Notes: generated by a model not told the origin, from the letters alone. DNA of 64,000 nucleotides from Oxalobacteraceae sp. CFBP 8761 (GCA_014841595.1 JACYUE010000002.1:1172056-1236055), one strand, 5' to 3'; positions 33,194 through 42,632 are shown, counted from the first letter of the stretch. Translations and numbers: made by a program.

Positions 33194-34228
33194 ATGCGCA
33201 TGAAGCATCTCTTCGTTTCGATTGCCGTTGCCGCTTCGGCATTCACCGCAACCGCACAGGCCGCCAACATCACCGGCGCAGGCGCGACGTTCCCTTATCC
33301 GATCTACGCCAAATGGGCCGAGCTGTACAAGGCAGCATCGGGCAATGGCCTGAACTACCAGTCGGTCGGTTCCGGCGCCGGCATCAAGCAGATCAAGGCC
33401 AAGACCGTCGACTTCGGCGCGTCCGACATGCCACTGGCAGCCGCTGAACTCAACGCCGCCGGCCTGTTCCAGTTCCCGGCCGTGATGGGCGGCGTCGTGC
33501 CGATCGTCAATCTGGCGGGCATCGCCCCGGGCCAGATGAAACTGAGCGGCGCCGTCATCGCCGACATCTACATGGGCAAGATCGTCAAGTGGAATGCGCC
33601 GCAGATCGCCGCGCTGAACCCTGGCGTGAAATTGCCGGACGCCGAGATCACCGTCGTGCGCCGCGCCGACAGCTCGGGCACGTCGTTCCTGTGGACCGAT
33701 TTCCTGTCGAAGTCGAGCCCGGAGTGGAAGACCAAGGTCGGCGCCGGCACCACCGTCAAGTGGGCAGTGGGCGTGGGCGGCAAGGGCAACGAAGGCGTCG
33801 CCGCCAACGTGCAGCGCATTAAGGGCGGCATCGGCTACGTCGAGTGGGCCTACGCCAAGAAGAACAAGATGTCGCACACCCAGCTCCAGAACAAGGATGG
33901 CGTGTTCCTGCAACCAAGCGACGACGCCTTCAAGGCCGCCGCTGCCGGCGCCAACTGGTCGGGTACCCCGGGCTTTGCGGTCATCCTGACCGACCAGCCA
34001 GGCAAGGACAGCTGGCCAGTCACGGGCGCGTCGTACATCCTCGTGCACAAGGCCCAGGACGCGGCCAAGGGCAAGGAAGTGCTGAAGTTCTTCGACTGGT
34101 CATACAAGAACGGCGCCGCCTCGGCTGCTGAACTCGACTACGTGCCAATGCCTGCGCCAGTCATCAAGCTGGTGCAGGACGCCTGGCGCACCAATCTGAA
34201 AGACACCACCGGTAAGGCGCTCTGGTAA
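33194..34228 (+). CDS. pstS: Phosphate ABC transporter substrate-binding protein
   Basis: 344 residues. A signal peptide ends at about residue 24 (AQAA), followed by the PstS N-terminus 'ITGAGATFPYPIYAKWAELYK' and 'SGAGIKQIKAKTVDFGASDMPL', whose Ser, Gly and Asp residues bind phosphate. 'RRADSSGTSFLWTDFLS' supplies further ligands. The start at 33194 follows AGAGGA by six bases. It is the first gene of the Pho-box-driven operon and is followed by a stem-loop that probably lets pstS be more abundant than the permease genes. Confidence 0.93.
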   Translation: MRMKHLFVSIAVAASAFTATAQAANITGAGATFPYPIYAKWAELYKAASGNGLNYQSVGSGAGIKQIKAKTVDFGASDMPLAAAELNAAGLFQFPAVMGGVVPIVNLAGIAPGQMKLSGAVIADIYMGKIVKWNAPQIAALNPGVKLPDAEITVVRRADSSGTSFLWTDFLSKSSPEWKTKVGAGTTVKWAVGVGGKGNEGVAANVQRIKGGIGYVEWAYAKKNKMSHTQLQNKDGVFLQPSDDAFKAAAAGANWSGTPGFAVILTDQPGKDSWPVTGASYILVHKAQDAAKGKEVLKFFDWSYKNGAASAAELDYVPMPAPVIKLVQDAWRTNLKDTTGKALW

Positions 34229-34247
34229 TCCACTAGTTTTCATCATC

Positions 34248-34272
34248 GAAGGACCGGCCCGACCGGTCCTTC
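34248..34272 (+). terminator. Stem-loop between pstS and pstC
   Basis: GAAGGACCGG (34248-34257) pairs with CCGGTCCTTC (34263-34272) over a 5-base loop. It is GC-rich and stable but lacks a T-run, the form expected of a processing or partial-termination signal rather than a full stop. Downstream genes are still expected to be read. Confidence 0.65.
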
Positions 34273-34336
34273 TGCATGCCAGCAATATTGACAAAACGAT
34301 ATTGATTACGAGTCTTATAGCGAGTCTTCCACACAT

Positions 34337-35359
34337 ATGAGCGCCCACCCATCCTTGTCCGTGCAGGACCTGCCTGAAAAGGCAGCAGCCGAAGACGCCC
34401 GCCGTTACGCTGCACTGCGCACGACGATGCGCAACCAGCGCATCCAGGACTTCTTCTTCCACAAAATCACGCTGCTGTTTGCTGCCACGGTCCTGGCGGT
34501 GCTGATCGGGATCATCATCTCGCTGGCCATCGGCGCCGCGCCGGCGTTCTCGCAGTTTGGCCCGGGCTTCATCACCCGCGTCGAGTGGGATCCGGTCAAC
34601 GACGAGTTCGGCGCGATGATCGCCATCTGGGGCACGCTGGCCACCTCGATCATCGCATTGGCTGTCGCGTTTCCGATCAGCTTCGGCATCGCGCTGTTCC
34701 TGACCGAAATCTGCCCGGCCTGGCTGCGCCGCCCGCTGGGCACCGCTGTCGAACTGCTCGCCGGCGTGCCGTCGATCATTTACGGCATGTGGGGCCTGTT
34801 CGTGTTCGCGCCGATGTTCGCCGACCACGTGCAGCCGCTGCTGAAGGAAACCATCGGCCAGTTGCCGGTCATCGGCGTCATCTTCCAGGGCCCGACGATG
34901 GGCATCGGCATCATGACCGCCGGCCTGATTCTGGCAATCATGATCATCCCGTTCATCGCCTCGGTGATGCGCGACGTGTTCGAGATCGTGCCGACCGTGC
35001 TGAAGGAATCGGCGTATGGCCTCGGTTGCACCCGCTGGGAAGTGGTGCGCAAGGTCGTGCTGCCATATACCCGCAACGGTGTGGTGGGTGGCGTCATGCT
35101 GGGCCTGGGCCGCGCGCTCGGCGAGACGATGGCCGTGACGTTCGTGATCGGTAACGCGCACTCGCTGTCGGCTTCGCTGTTCTCGCCGGGTAATTCGATT
35201 TCGTCGACGCTCGCCAACGAATTTGCCGAAGCGGCCAGCACGCTGCATTCGTCGTCGCTGTTTGCGCTGGCACTGATCCTGTTTGGCATCACGTTCATCG
35301 TGCTGTCGGCGGCCAAGATCATGCTGCTCGGTATGTCCCGTAACGAAGGTACGAAATAA
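34337..35359 (+). CDS. pstC: Phosphate ABC transporter permease PstC
   Basis: 340 residues with an N-terminal cytoplasmic extension of about 45 residues and six membrane helices. The family blocks '[15 protein letters not shown]', the EAA-type loop '[25 protein letters not shown]' and '[20 protein letters not shown]' are all present. It forms the phosphate channel with PstA, whose start codon follows the pstC stop by one base. Confidence 0.93.
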   Translation: MSAHPSLSVQDLPEKAAAEDARRYAALRTTMRNQRIQDFFFHKITLLFAATVLAVLIGIIISLAIGAAPAFSQFGPGFITRVEWDPVNDEFGAMIAIWGTLATSIIALAVAFPISFGIALFLTEICPAWLRRPLGTAVELLAGVPSIIYGMWGLFVFAPMFADHVQPLLKETIGQLPVIGVIFQGPTMGIGIMTAGLILAIMIIPFIASVMRDVFEIVPTVLKESAYGLGCTRWEVVRKVVLPYTRNGVVGGVMLGLGRALGETMAVTFVIGNAHSLSASLFSPGNSISSTLANEFAEAASTLHSSSLFALALILFGITFIVLSAAKIMLLGMSRNEGTK

Positions 35360-35360
35360 G

Positions 35361-36221
35361 ATGAACACTGCTACCAAGAACCCGGTGTATCGCCGTCGCC
35401 TGCTGGCGCACCGCATTGGCATCACGCTGTCGGTGTGCGCGATGGGCATCGGTCTGGCCTTCCTGGCCTGGATTCTGTTCACGCTGCTGTACAACGGCCT
35501 GGGCGGCTTGTCGGCCACGCTGTTCACGGCTGACACGCCAGCCCCGGGCACGCCTGGCGGCGGCTTGCGCAATGCCATTCTCGGCAGCGTGATGATGGTC
35601 GGCCTGTCGACGCTCATCAGCACGCCGGTCGGCATCCTGGCCGGTATCTATCTGGCTGAATACGGCGAGAACAACAAGTTCGCGCAAGTCACGCGCTTCG
35701 TGACCGACATCATGCTGTCGGCCCCGTCGATCGTGATCGGCCTGTTCGTGTACGCGATCTACGTCGCCAAGGTCCAGCACTTTTCGGGCTACGCCGGTAC
35801 GATCGCGCTGTCGCTGATCGCCATCCCGGTCGTCGTGCGCACCACAGACAATATGCTGCGCCTGGTACCGCCGAGCCTGCTCGAAGCGGCCTACGCGCTG
35901 GGCGCGCCGCACTGGAAGGTCGCCCTGACCGTGCGCCTGCGCGCTGTCAAGGCCGGCGTCGTGACCGGCGTGCTGCTGGCTGTCGCCCGCGTCACGGGTG
36001 AAACCGCGCCGCTGCTGTTCACCGCGCTGAACAACCAGTTCTACAGCCATGACATGAATGCGCCGCTGGCGAACCTGCCGGTGGTGATCTACACCTACGC
36101 CATGAGCCCGTATGACGACTGGCGCTCGCTGGCCTGGGCCGGTGCATTGCTGGTGACCACGACCGTGTTGTTGCTGAACATTCTGTCGCGTACGCTGTTC
36201 AGCCAAAAAACCCCGAATTAA
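35361..36221 (+). CDS. pstA: Phosphate ABC transporter permease PstA
   Basis: 286 residues from the ATG at 35361. Six membrane helices, with 'GIYLAEYGENNKFAQVTRFVTDIMLSAPSIVIGLFVY', the coupling loop 'EAAYALGAPHWKVALTVRLRAVKAG', and 'VARVTGETAPLLFTALNNQF', all classic PstA blocks. Longer in-frame starts lie inside pstC and are rejected. It partners PstC in the inner membrane. Confidence 0.93.
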   Translation: MNTATKNPVYRRRLLAHRIGITLSVCAMGIGLAFLAWILFTLLYNGLGGLSATLFTADTPAPGTPGGGLRNAILGSVMMVGLSTLISTPVGILAGIYLAEYGENNKFAQVTRFVTDIMLSAPSIVIGLFVYAIYVAKVQHFSGYAGTIALSLIAIPVVVRTTDNMLRLVPPSLLEAAYALGAPHWKVALTVRLRAVKAGVVTGVLLAVARVTGETAPLLFTALNNQFYSHDMNAPLANLPVVIYTYAMSPYDDWRSLAWAGALLVTTTVLLLNILSRTLFSQKTPN

Positions 36222-36245
36222 TTCACTCTGATAAACGATAAAGTG

Positions 36246-37046
36246 ATGAACCAAGCCATGCTCAATACGACTCCGACCCCGGCTGCGGCCAAAGCCAAGA
36301 CGATCGAAATCGAAGGCCTGAACTTCTTTTACGGTAAAACGCAGAGTCTGAAGAATGTCAGCCTCGACATCCACGCCAAGCAGGTGACGGCCTTCATCGG
36401 CCCATCGGGCTGCGGCAAGTCGACGCTGCTGCGCACCCTCAACCGGATGTACGACCTGTACCCGGGCCAGCGCGCCGAAGGCAAGATCATGTACCGCGGC
36501 GGCAATATCCTCGACGCAGGCGTTGACGTGAACATGCTGCGTGCCAAGGTCGGCATGGTGTTCCAGAAGCCGACCCCGTTCCCGATGTCGATCTACGACA
36601 ACATCGCGTTCGGCGTGCGCCTGTACGAAAACCTCTCGAAAGGCGAGATGGACGAGCGCGTCGAGTGGGCCCTGAAAAAGGCGGCGCTGTGGGAAGAAGC
36701 CAAGGACAAGCTGTCCAAGAGCGGCCTGTCGCTGTCGGGCGGCCAGCAACAGCGCCTGTGCATCGCGCGCGGCGTGGCGGTCAAGCCCGACGTGCTGCTG
36801 CTCGATGAGCCGACCTCGGCCCTGGATCCGATCTCGACCGCCAAGATCGAAGAACTGATCAGCGAACTGAAACAGGATTACACGATCACGATCGTGACCC
36901 ACAATATGCAGCAGGCCGCGCGCTGCTCCGACTACACCGCCTATATGTACCTCGGCGAGCTGGTCGAATTCGGCGAGACCGACCAGATCTTCATGAAGCC
37001 GGCGCGCAAGGAAACGCAAGACTATATTACCGGCCGTTTCGGTTGA
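36246..37046 (+). CDS. pstB: Phosphate ABC transporter ATP-binding protein PstB
   Basis: 266 residues from the ATG at 36246 (a GTG lies one codon earlier). Walker [10 protein letters not shown] (52-60), '[26 protein letters not shown]' typical of PstB, signature '[14 protein letters not shown]', Walker B '[13 protein letters not shown]' and H-loop '[27 protein letters not shown]'. It hydrolyses ATP for the PstSCA importer and also takes part in PhoR signalling through PhoU. Confidence 0.93.
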   Translation: MNQAMLNTTPTPAAAKAKTIEIEGLNFFYGKTQSLKNVSLDIHAKQVTAFIGPSGCGKSTLLRTLNRMYDLYPGQRAEGKIMYRGGNILDAGVDVNMLRAKVGMVFQKPTPFPMSIYDNIAFGVRLYENLSKGEMDERVEWALKKAALWEEAKDKLSKSGLSLSGGQQQRLCIARGVAVKPDVLLLDEPTSALDPISTAKIEELISELKQDYTITIVTHNMQQAARCSDYTAYMYLGELVEFGETDQIFMKPARKETQDYITGRFG

Positions 37047-37117
37047 TCGAACAGGCTGAGACTTTATCGGCCGGCCCACTTGGTCCGGCTTCACAAGAAT
37101 ATTGACGGAGAGTTTGT

Positions 37118-37819
37118 ATGACAGGCGAGCATTCATCCAAGCAGTACGACCAGGAACTCGAAGGGATCCGTTCCCAGGTCTTGCTGATGGGCGGCATGGT
37201 GGAAACCCAGTTCGAAGAAGCGCTGGAATGCTTCCGCATCGGCGACATCGCGCGCGCCGAGCGCGTGATGGCCGAAGACCAGGCTGTCAACCAGCTTGAA
37301 GTCGCGCTGGACGACGCCTGCAGCCACCTGATCGTGAAACGCCAGCCGACCGCGAACGACCTGCGCACCGTGATGGCCACCATCAAGGTGATCACCGACC
37401 TCGAGCGCATCGGCGACGAAGCGACCAAGGTCGCGCGCACGGCGAAAAGCCTGCACGAGCGGGGCGCGACGGGCTTTGCCCATTTCGACATGATCCGCAC
37501 GATCGCCAAGGCGACGTCCGAACTGCTGCACGATTCGCTCGACGCGTTCGCGCGCCTGGACGGCAAGCAGGCCCTGCAGATCATTGCGGGCGACGAAGTG
37601 GTCGACCACGAGTTCCGCGTCATCCTGCGCACGATGGTCACGTTCATGATGGAAGACCCGCGCACGATTTCGTCGGCGCTCGACACGCTGTGGGTGGCCA
37701 AGGCCATCGAGCGTATCGGCGACCATGCCAAGAACATCGCCGAGTACGTGATCTACGTGGTCGAAGGCCGCGACATCCGCCACAGCAAGCCGACGCTCGG
37801 CGAGCCGCCGGTACTGTGA
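37118..37819 (+). CDS. phoU: Phosphate signalling complex protein PhoU
   Basis: 233 residues in two PhoU helical repeats, each with a metal-binding E/D-x3-D-type motif ('DLERIGDEATKVA' and 'AIERIGDHAKNIAEY'). PhoU links the Pst transporter to PhoR and keeps the Pho regulon off when phosphate is plentiful. The start ATG at 37118 follows GGAGAG. Three bases separate its stop from phoB. Confidence 0.93.
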   Translation: MTGEHSSKQYDQELEGIRSQVLLMGGMVETQFEEALECFRIGDIARAERVMAEDQAVNQLEVALDDACSHLIVKRQPTANDLRTVMATIKVITDLERIGDEATKVARTAKSLHERGATGFAHFDMIRTIAKATSELLHDSLDAFARLDGKQALQIIAGDEVVDHEFRVILRTMVTFMMEDPRTISSALDTLWVAKAIERIGDHAKNIAEYVIYVVEGRDIRHSKPTLGEPPVL

Positions 37820-37821
37820 GC

Positions 37822-38508
37822 ATGGCTGACACCACCTCCGTCCTCGTGGTCGAGGACGAGCCGGCGATCGTCGAGCTGGTGACTTATTCGCTGCGCGAAG
37901 CAGGCTGGGAAATCCGCACGGCCGATACGGCGGCCGGCGCCTGGGACAGCATCAGCCGGGGCAAGCCCGACCTGCTGCTGCTGGACTGGATGCTGCCCGA
38001 CCAGAGCGGCCTGCGCCTGCTGTCGCGCCTGCGCGCCGACCGCGACTTCCAGGAGCTGCCGGTCATCATGTTGACCGCCAAGAGCATGGAAGAAGACAAG
38101 CTGGCGGGCCTGAACAGCGGCGCCGACGACTACATCACCAAGCCGTTCTCGCCACGCGAGCTGCTGGCCCGTTCGCGCGCGCTGCTGCGCCGCAAGAGCC
38201 CGCACCTGGCCGAGGCGCCGCTGCGCGCCGGTAGCGTGACGCTCGATCCGAACAGCTGCACCGTGACGGTCGATAACCAGCAGATCGACATCGGTAATGC
38301 CGAATACAAGCTGCTCAAGTACCTGCTGGCGCACCGCGAGCGCGTGTTTTCGCGCGCCCAGTTGCTCGACAAGGTGTGGGGCGACCATGCGGTGATCGAA
38401 GAGCGCACGGTCGACGTGCACGTGCTGCGGCTGCGCAAGGCGCTGAAATCGGCCGATGGCCTGATCCGCACGGTGCGCAGCGTTGGCTACATGCTGTCCG
38501 AAAAATAG
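37822..38508 (+). CDS. phoB: Phosphate regulon response regulator PhoB
   Basis: 228 residues. The receiver domain has acidic pocket 'VEDE', phospho-acceptor D55 in 'LLLLDWMLPDQSG', and 'TAKSMEEDKLAGLNSGADDYITKPFS'. An OmpR-type winged helix follows (about 130-225), with 'RVFSRAQLLDKVWGDHAVIEERTVDVHVLRLRKAL'. It binds Pho boxes such as the two before pstS, closing an autoregulatory loop. Start chosen at the ATG three bases after the phoU stop. Confidence 0.93.
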   Translation: MADTTSVLVVEDEPAIVELVTYSLREAGWEIRTADTAAGAWDSISRGKPDLLLLDWMLPDQSGLRLLSRLRADRDFQELPVIMLTAKSMEEDKLAGLNSGADDYITKPFSPRELLARSRALLRRKSPHLAEAPLRAGSVTLDPNSCTVTVDNQQIDIGNAEYKLLKYLLAHRERVFSRAQLLDKVWGDHAVIEERTVDVHVLRLRKALKSADGLIRTVRSVGYMLSEK

Positions 38509-38526
38509 TCTGTGTCGAAGGACGCG

Positions 38527-39819
38527 ATGAATCCCAAATTGCTGTTCTGGGTCCCGGCGCTGTTGCGCCTGGGGCTGTTGTTTGCCTTTGCGGGCCTCGT
38601 CTGGTGGTGGCTGGGGCTGGTGGCCGGGCTGTCGCTGGCGCTGGCCGCCACCGTCACGGCCATCATCGTCCAGCTGTCGTATCTGCAGAAGCTGGGCGAA
38701 TGGCTCGAGCATCCGCAAGAGACGCGCCTGCCGGATGGCTGGGGCGCCTGGACCGAAGCGTTCGCGCGCCTGTACCACCTGCGGCGCGACGACAAGAAGC
38801 ACCAGGCTGAACTCACGGAATGGCTGGCCCGCTTCCGCCAGGCGATGCACCTGCTGCCGGAAGGCGTCGCGATCATGGACGACGTGCTGTTTTTGGAGTG
38901 GTGCAACCCGGCGCTCGAGCGCCATCTGGGCCTGACGATGGAGCGCGACAAGGGCCTGCGCGTGACCAATCTGGTGCGCCATCCCGACTTCATCGACTAC
39001 ATCATTCTGGGCCGCTACGAGCAGCCGCTGACGCTGGCGTTCAGAGGCCGCAAGATCGAATGCCGCATCATCCCGTTCGAGAACCGGCGCCAGATCCTGG
39101 TCACGCACGATGCGACCGACACCGAACGGATCGAAGCGATGCGGCGCGACTTCATCGCCAACGCTTCGCACGAATTGCGCACGCCGCTGACGGTGATCGT
39201 GGGCTTCCTCGAAATCGCGATGGCCGATCCGGGCCTGGACGTGGCCACGCGCACGGCGCACCTGAGCCTGATGACCGAGCAGGCGCAGCGGATGCAGCGG
39301 CTGATCCAGGACATGCTGACCCTGTCGCGGCTGGAGTCGGACGAATTTCCGCTCAAGCGCGAGCGGGTGGATATCAAGATTCTGGTCGAATCGATCGCCG
39401 CTGAAGCACGCGCGCTGTCGGGCGGCCGGCACACGATCGAGGTGGCGGTGGATGGCCCGGACGTGATGGGGAGCATGGAAGAGCTACGCAGCGCCTTCGC
39501 CAATCTGGCGTCGAACGCCGTGCGCTACTCGCCCAACGGCGGCACGATCCGCCTGGCCTGGTCACGCGGCCCCGACGCGCTGGCGTTTGCGGTAACCGAC
39601 TGCGGCATCGGCATCGACCCGGAACACATCCCGCGGCTGACCGAGCGTTTCTACCGCGTCGACAAAAGCCGCTCGCGCGAAACGCAGGGCACGGGCCTGG
39701 GCCTGGCCATTGTCAAGCACGTCCTGCTGCGCCACGGCGGCAAGCTGACGATCACCTCGCAACCCGGCAAAGGCAGCACCTTCGCCGCCACGCTCCCGAA
39801 CACCTCGCTACCAGCGTAA
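38527..39819 (+). CDS. phoR: Phosphate regulon sensor histidine kinase PhoR
   Basis: 430 residues from the ATG at 38527 (AAGGA four bases upstream; a GTG at 38512 is also in frame). Two N-terminal membrane helices (about 8-55), a PhoR-type linker, a PAS domain (about 98-190), HisKA with H215 in 'ASHELRTPLT', and an HATPase with N-box 'NLASNAVRY', 'DCGIGI' and 'TGLGLAIVKH'. As in E. coli it has no large periplasmic domain, consistent with sensing through PstSCAB-PhoU. It ends the operon and is followed by the second repeat cluster. Confidence 0.92.
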   Translation: MNPKLLFWVPALLRLGLLFAFAGLVWWWLGLVAGLSLALAATVTAIIVQLSYLQKLGEWLEHPQETRLPDGWGAWTEAFARLYHLRRDDKKHQAELTEWLARFRQAMHLLPEGVAIMDDVLFLEWCNPALERHLGLTMERDKGLRVTNLVRHPDFIDYIILGRYEQPLTLAFRGRKIECRIIPFENRRQILVTHDATDTERIEAMRRDFIANASHELRTPLTVIVGFLEIAMADPGLDVATRTAHLSLMTEQAQRMQRLIQDMLTLSRLESDEFPLKRERVDIKILVESIAAEARALSGGRHTIEVAVDGPDVMGSMEELRSAFANLASNAVRYSPNGGTIRLAWSRGPDALAFAVTDCGIGIDPEHIPRLTERFYRVDKSRSRETQGTGLGLAIVKHVLLRHGGKLTITSQPGKGSTFAATLPNTSLPA

Positions 39820-39852
39820 CCCTCCAACACCAAAAGCAATTGCCTTCCAATT

Positions 39853-39883
39853 GGGGTCAGAGTCGAATTGTTTGATAACTTTG
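39853..39883. repeat. REP-like left half copy
   Basis: GGGGTCAGAGTCGAATTGTT followed by TGATAACTTTG; the right half is missing. It lies 33 bp after the phoR stop. Confidence 0.6.
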
Positions 39884-39948
39884 TGACATGCCGGGGAGAT
39901 CGTCCGGTTGATCACAAATTGTACGGAAACGTTTGTTTGGGACAATGA

Positions 39949-40007
39949 GGGTCAGAGTCGAATTAATGAGCAACTTCGAAAGTTGTCAAACAATTCGACT
40001 CTGACCC
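39949..40007. repeat. REP-like palindrome, complete copy
   Basis: A 59-bp element with outer arms GGGTCAGAGTCGAATT (left) and AATTCGACTCTGACCC (right) and an inner CAACTTCGAAAGTTG dyad. It differs from the copy at 40137-40195 at one position. A T-run (40013-40018) follows, so it could end phoR transcripts. Confidence 0.88.
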
Positions 40008-40136
40008 TCATTGTTTTTTCGGCGTTTTGGTGAGAAGAACAATTGATTTCGACTAGAACGATGGGCACGAGCAAGCAAAGCAATCGCTCAATATATGGAG
40101 GTACTTTTTTCGGCTTTTTTGACCCGAAAAACATGA

Positions 40137-40195
40137 GGGTCAGAGTCGAATTAATGAGCAATTTCGAAAGTTGTCAAACAATTCGACTCTGACCC
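40137..40195. repeat. REP-like palindrome, complete copy
   Basis: A 59-bp element identical to the one at 39949-40007 except for a T in place of C near the centre. The copies lie in the same orientation 188 bp apart. Confidence 0.88.
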
Positions 40196-40270
40196 TAATT
40201 GTCTTTTGGGCAAGCTGAGGCTAGGAAATTGAGGGGCGTTAAAACGTCGTCGTGCGAGTGGGAAATTGGC

Positions 40271-40290
40271 CAACAATTCGACTCTGACCC
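40271..40290. repeat. REP-like right half copy
   Basis: CAACAATTCGACTCTGACCC, the right arm only, ending 16 bases before the DUF3325 stop. Confidence 0.6.
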
Positions 40291-40306
40291 TAATTGTTCC
40301 TGATTG

Positions 40307-40657
40307 TTAGTGCAGCAGGAGGAGGGCGGTGGTCAGGGCGGCGGACGGGATGCCGATCCAGGCGCCTTGGGCGACTTTGCGGGGGGCGTATTGGAGCATG
40401 GCGGCGACGGTCCAGGCGGCGACCGACAGGACGCCGCACCACAGCACCGGGCCGACGTGCCAGCCGCGGGCGGCGATGCAGGCGGCAAAGGAGAGTGCCA
40501 GGCCCAGCCAGGCCAGTGTGCGCATGCGCATTCTCAGCGCTGGCGCCGGCTCCTTGCCGCGGCCGTGCAGGTCGGCGTAGTGGCGGTCCATCACGATGCC
40601 TTTGGCGGCGAATGCGCTGAAGGCGAGGGAAACGCTGCTGAGAAATAGCATGCTCAT
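40307..40657 (-). CDS. DUF3325 family membrane protein
   Basis: 116 residues with three or four hydrophobic segments, matching DUF3325 (PF11804). The family is found with PepSY and DUF3649 proteins in iron-siderophore loci, and that gene order is seen here. It has a conserved 'MDRHYADL' loop and a twin 'RMRMRTLAWLG' basic turn. The ATG overlaps the PepSY stop by three bases, so expression is coupled. The function is unknown. Confidence 0.78.
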   Translation of the reverse strand: MSMLFLSSVSLAFSAFAAKGIVMDRHYADLHGRGKEPAPALRMRMRTLAWLGLALSFAACIAARGWHVGPVLWCGVLSVAAWTVAAMLQYAPRKVAQGAWIGIPSAALTTALLLLH

Positions 40658-42291
40658 ACGGGCTCCATGGTCGAGGTTGATCCGGCGTCAGCCGCCGTCT
40701 GTTTTTTCGCTGCTTTCTGTTTGGCCTTGTGCCCCAGCCACCAGGCGGCCCAGCCCAGCAATGCGCCCAGCACCAGGACGACGATGTCGAACGCCGCCAC
40801 TGGCCGCAGGCCCGGCCCGCCGAACAGCGACACGCCCAGGTGTGAATTGGTCGTGAACACGTTCAGCACAGGGATGCCCGCCAACAGCACCGCGCCCACC
40901 GTTAGCTGGAAACGCCACATCGCGCGTGTCGGCCGGATCTGGGCAAGGAGGGCGGCGGCGCCCCAGGCGATGAAGAACCAGTTGGCTTCGGCGCTGGCGC
41001 GCTGCGCCATGTCCACTGGCAGCAGGCGGTTGGCCCAGAAGAAGGCGGCAAACGCGATCGGCAGGCCGGCAATGGCGCCGATGTTCAGTGCGTCGACCAG
41101 GCGCACGCCGAAGCCGACGCGTCCGCCGTTGGCCACGATCTTGGCGTACGACTGACGCTCCCGCACGCCCCACAACAGCGCGCCGGTGGCGACCATCGCG
41201 CTGCCGGCGAGGCCGCACACGAAGAACAGTGCGCGCAGCAGCGGATCGGCAAAGTGCGCCAGGTGCATGCCATAGATGGCGGCGCGCGTGGCCAGCGCCG
41301 TGCTCAACGGCGGCGTTGCCGACACCAGAGCGCCACTGACGCCATCGAACGTCATCGCCGGCTCGAGATTCGATAACTGCTGGCCCGATGGCCGATACAG
41401 TTCCACGCGCGCGACCGCATCGTTCGGATGGCTGATCGCCACACGCGACGGCGTCACGCCCCATGCCCGCTCGGCCTGCTGCAGCATCGGCCCGATGTCG
41501 GCCAGCGGCGCGGCGATGTCCGCCGGCTTGCCGCGCTCGAAGTTGCCGAATACGTCGCTGAACATCGTGTTCTGCTCGTCGCCGTACAGCGCCTTGGTGG
41601 GCGCTGGCATGTAAATGAACATCAGCGTGACAATGCCCGTGTAGGTAATCATCAGGTGAAACGGCAGCGCCAGCACGGCGGTCGCGTTGTGCGCGTCCAG
41701 CCACGAACGCTGGCCCTTCTTTGGCCGGAACGTGAAGAAGTCCTTGAAGATGCGCTTGTGCGTGATCACGCCGCTGATAATCGCCACCAGCATGAACATC
41801 GCGCCGATGCCGACGATCCAGCGACCCCAGATCGCCGGCATGTAGTGCAGATCAAAGTGCAGGCGGTACAGGAAGTCCCCGCCACGGGTATCGCGCGGTT
41901 TGGCCGTTGGCAGGCCCGTCGTCGGGTCGAGCGTGACGTTCTGGTCACGCAGCGCATTGCGGCGCTCTGCGCGCGACATGTCTTTTTTCGGCGGATTCTG
42001 CCAGGCGGCCTGGATCAGCGGATTGCGCTCATCGGGAAGGTCGATCGTCCAGCGCGTCGCGCCCGGTGCGCGCTCCTGCAACGTGCGCACGGCCAGTTGC
42101 GCCGACTGCGCCGGGGAGAGCGTGGCCGGCGCAGCGGCTGCCGCGTGCAGCTCGGGCTTCATCCAGAACGTGATCTCGTGTCGGTAATACGCCGCCGTGC
42201 CAGCCATGAACACCAGAAGCAGCAGCCAGCACACGAGCAGGCCAGCCCACGTATGCACCCATGCCATCGATTGCCGCAAGCCGTCCTTCAT
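40654..42291 (-). CDS. PepSY-associated TM helix protein (siderophore-iron reductase-like)
   Basis: 545 residues from the ATG at 42291, preceded by a strong GGAGGAAC site. The four-helix PepSY_TM arrangement is visible: a first helix 'SMAWVHTWAGLLVCWLLLLVFMAGTAAYY', a periplasmic PepSY-like stretch, 'DFLYRLHFDLHYMPAIWGRWIVGIGAMFML', 'LDAHNATAVLALPFHLMITYTGIVTL' and further C-terminal helices. Membrane His residues could carry haem, and some relatives reduce siderophore-bound ferric iron in the periplasm. The Fur box ahead of the operon supports an iron role. Confidence 0.85.
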   Translation of the reverse strand: MKDGLRQSMAWVHTWAGLLVCWLLLLVFMAGTAAYYRHEITFWMKPELHAAAAAPATLSPAQSAQLAVRTLQERAPGATRWTIDLPDERNPLIQAAWQNPPKKDMSRAERRNALRDQNVTLDPTTGLPTAKPRDTRGGDFLYRLHFDLHYMPAIWGRWIVGIGAMFMLVAIISGVITHKRIFKDFFTFRPKKGQRSWLDAHNATAVLALPFHLMITYTGIVTLMFIYMPAPTKALYGDEQNTMFSDVFGNFERGKPADIAAPLADIGPMLQQAERAWGVTPSRVAISHPNDAVARVELYRPSGQQLSNLEPAMTFDGVSGALVSATPPLSTALATRAAIYGMHLAHFADPLLRALFFVCGLAGSAMVATGALLWGVRERQSYAKIVANGGRVGFGVRLVDALNIGAIAGLPIAFAAFFWANRLLPVDMAQRASAEANWFFIAWGAAALLAQIRPTRAMWRFQLTVGAVLLAGIPVLNVFTTNSHLGVSLFGGPGLRPVAAFDIVVLVLGALLGWAAWWLGHKAKQKAAKKQTAADAGSTSTMEPV

Positions 42292-42575
42292 GCCGTTCCT
42301 CCGACCAGCCACAAAATCATCCACAGCTTCGCGCACATCACAGCCACCCCGACGCAGGCGTGCAGCGCGCTGCGCGTGGCAAAGACCCACAGGATGACGC
42401 AGGGATAGATGACGAACGCCAGCAGCGTGGCGATGGTGACGGCATCGGCGCGTGGCAGCGGCAGGGCCAGCGCAATCAGTGCGCCGGCAAGCGCGGCGAG
42501 CACGTAGCCGCCGCCGATCGCGGCCACCGCGCGGGCGGTGACGCCGCCACGGTAGCGCCAGGTGGTCGTGGTCAT
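42288..42575 (-). CDS. DUF3649 family membrane protein
   Basis: 95 residues, three hydrophobic segments, matching DUF3649 (PF12365): 'RYRGGVTARAVAAIGGGYVLAALAGALIALALP' and 'ATLLAFVIYPCVILWVFATRS'. It overlaps the PepSY gene by four bases. Family members sit in iron-acquisition loci with PepSY and DUF3325 proteins; the role is unknown. Confidence 0.78.
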   Translation of the reverse strand: MTTTTWRYRGGVTARAVAAIGGGYVLAALAGALIALALPLPRADAVTIATLLAFVIYPCVILWVFATRSALHACVGVAVMCAKLWMILWLVGGTA

Positions 42576-42632
42576 GAAGCCGGGCCTTTCTTCAGACGAC
42601 GGATGGCGTCACTGGATACACGGTCAGGCGGA

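Larger units (their letters stand above)
39820..40306. other. Repeat-bearing intergenic region 2
   Basis: 487 bp between phoR and the convergent DUF3325 gene with no supported gene. It contains two near-identical complete REP-like palindromes (39949-40007 and 40137-40195) and two half copies (39853-39883 and 40271-40290), with about 65-130 bp between them. Confidence 0.75.

Noticed and set aside
34248..34272. Full transcription terminator after pstS
   Set aside because: No T-run follows, and the downstream pst genes have no other obvious promoter, so complete termination is unlikely.
35319..37136. 605-codon frame antisense to pstA and pstB
   Set aside because: It crosses two certain genes and their junction; composition is that of an antisense shadow.
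39853..40290. CRISPR array
   Set aside because: Repeats are 59-bp palindromes with few copies and long irregular spacing, and no cas gene is near. They fit REP-like elements.
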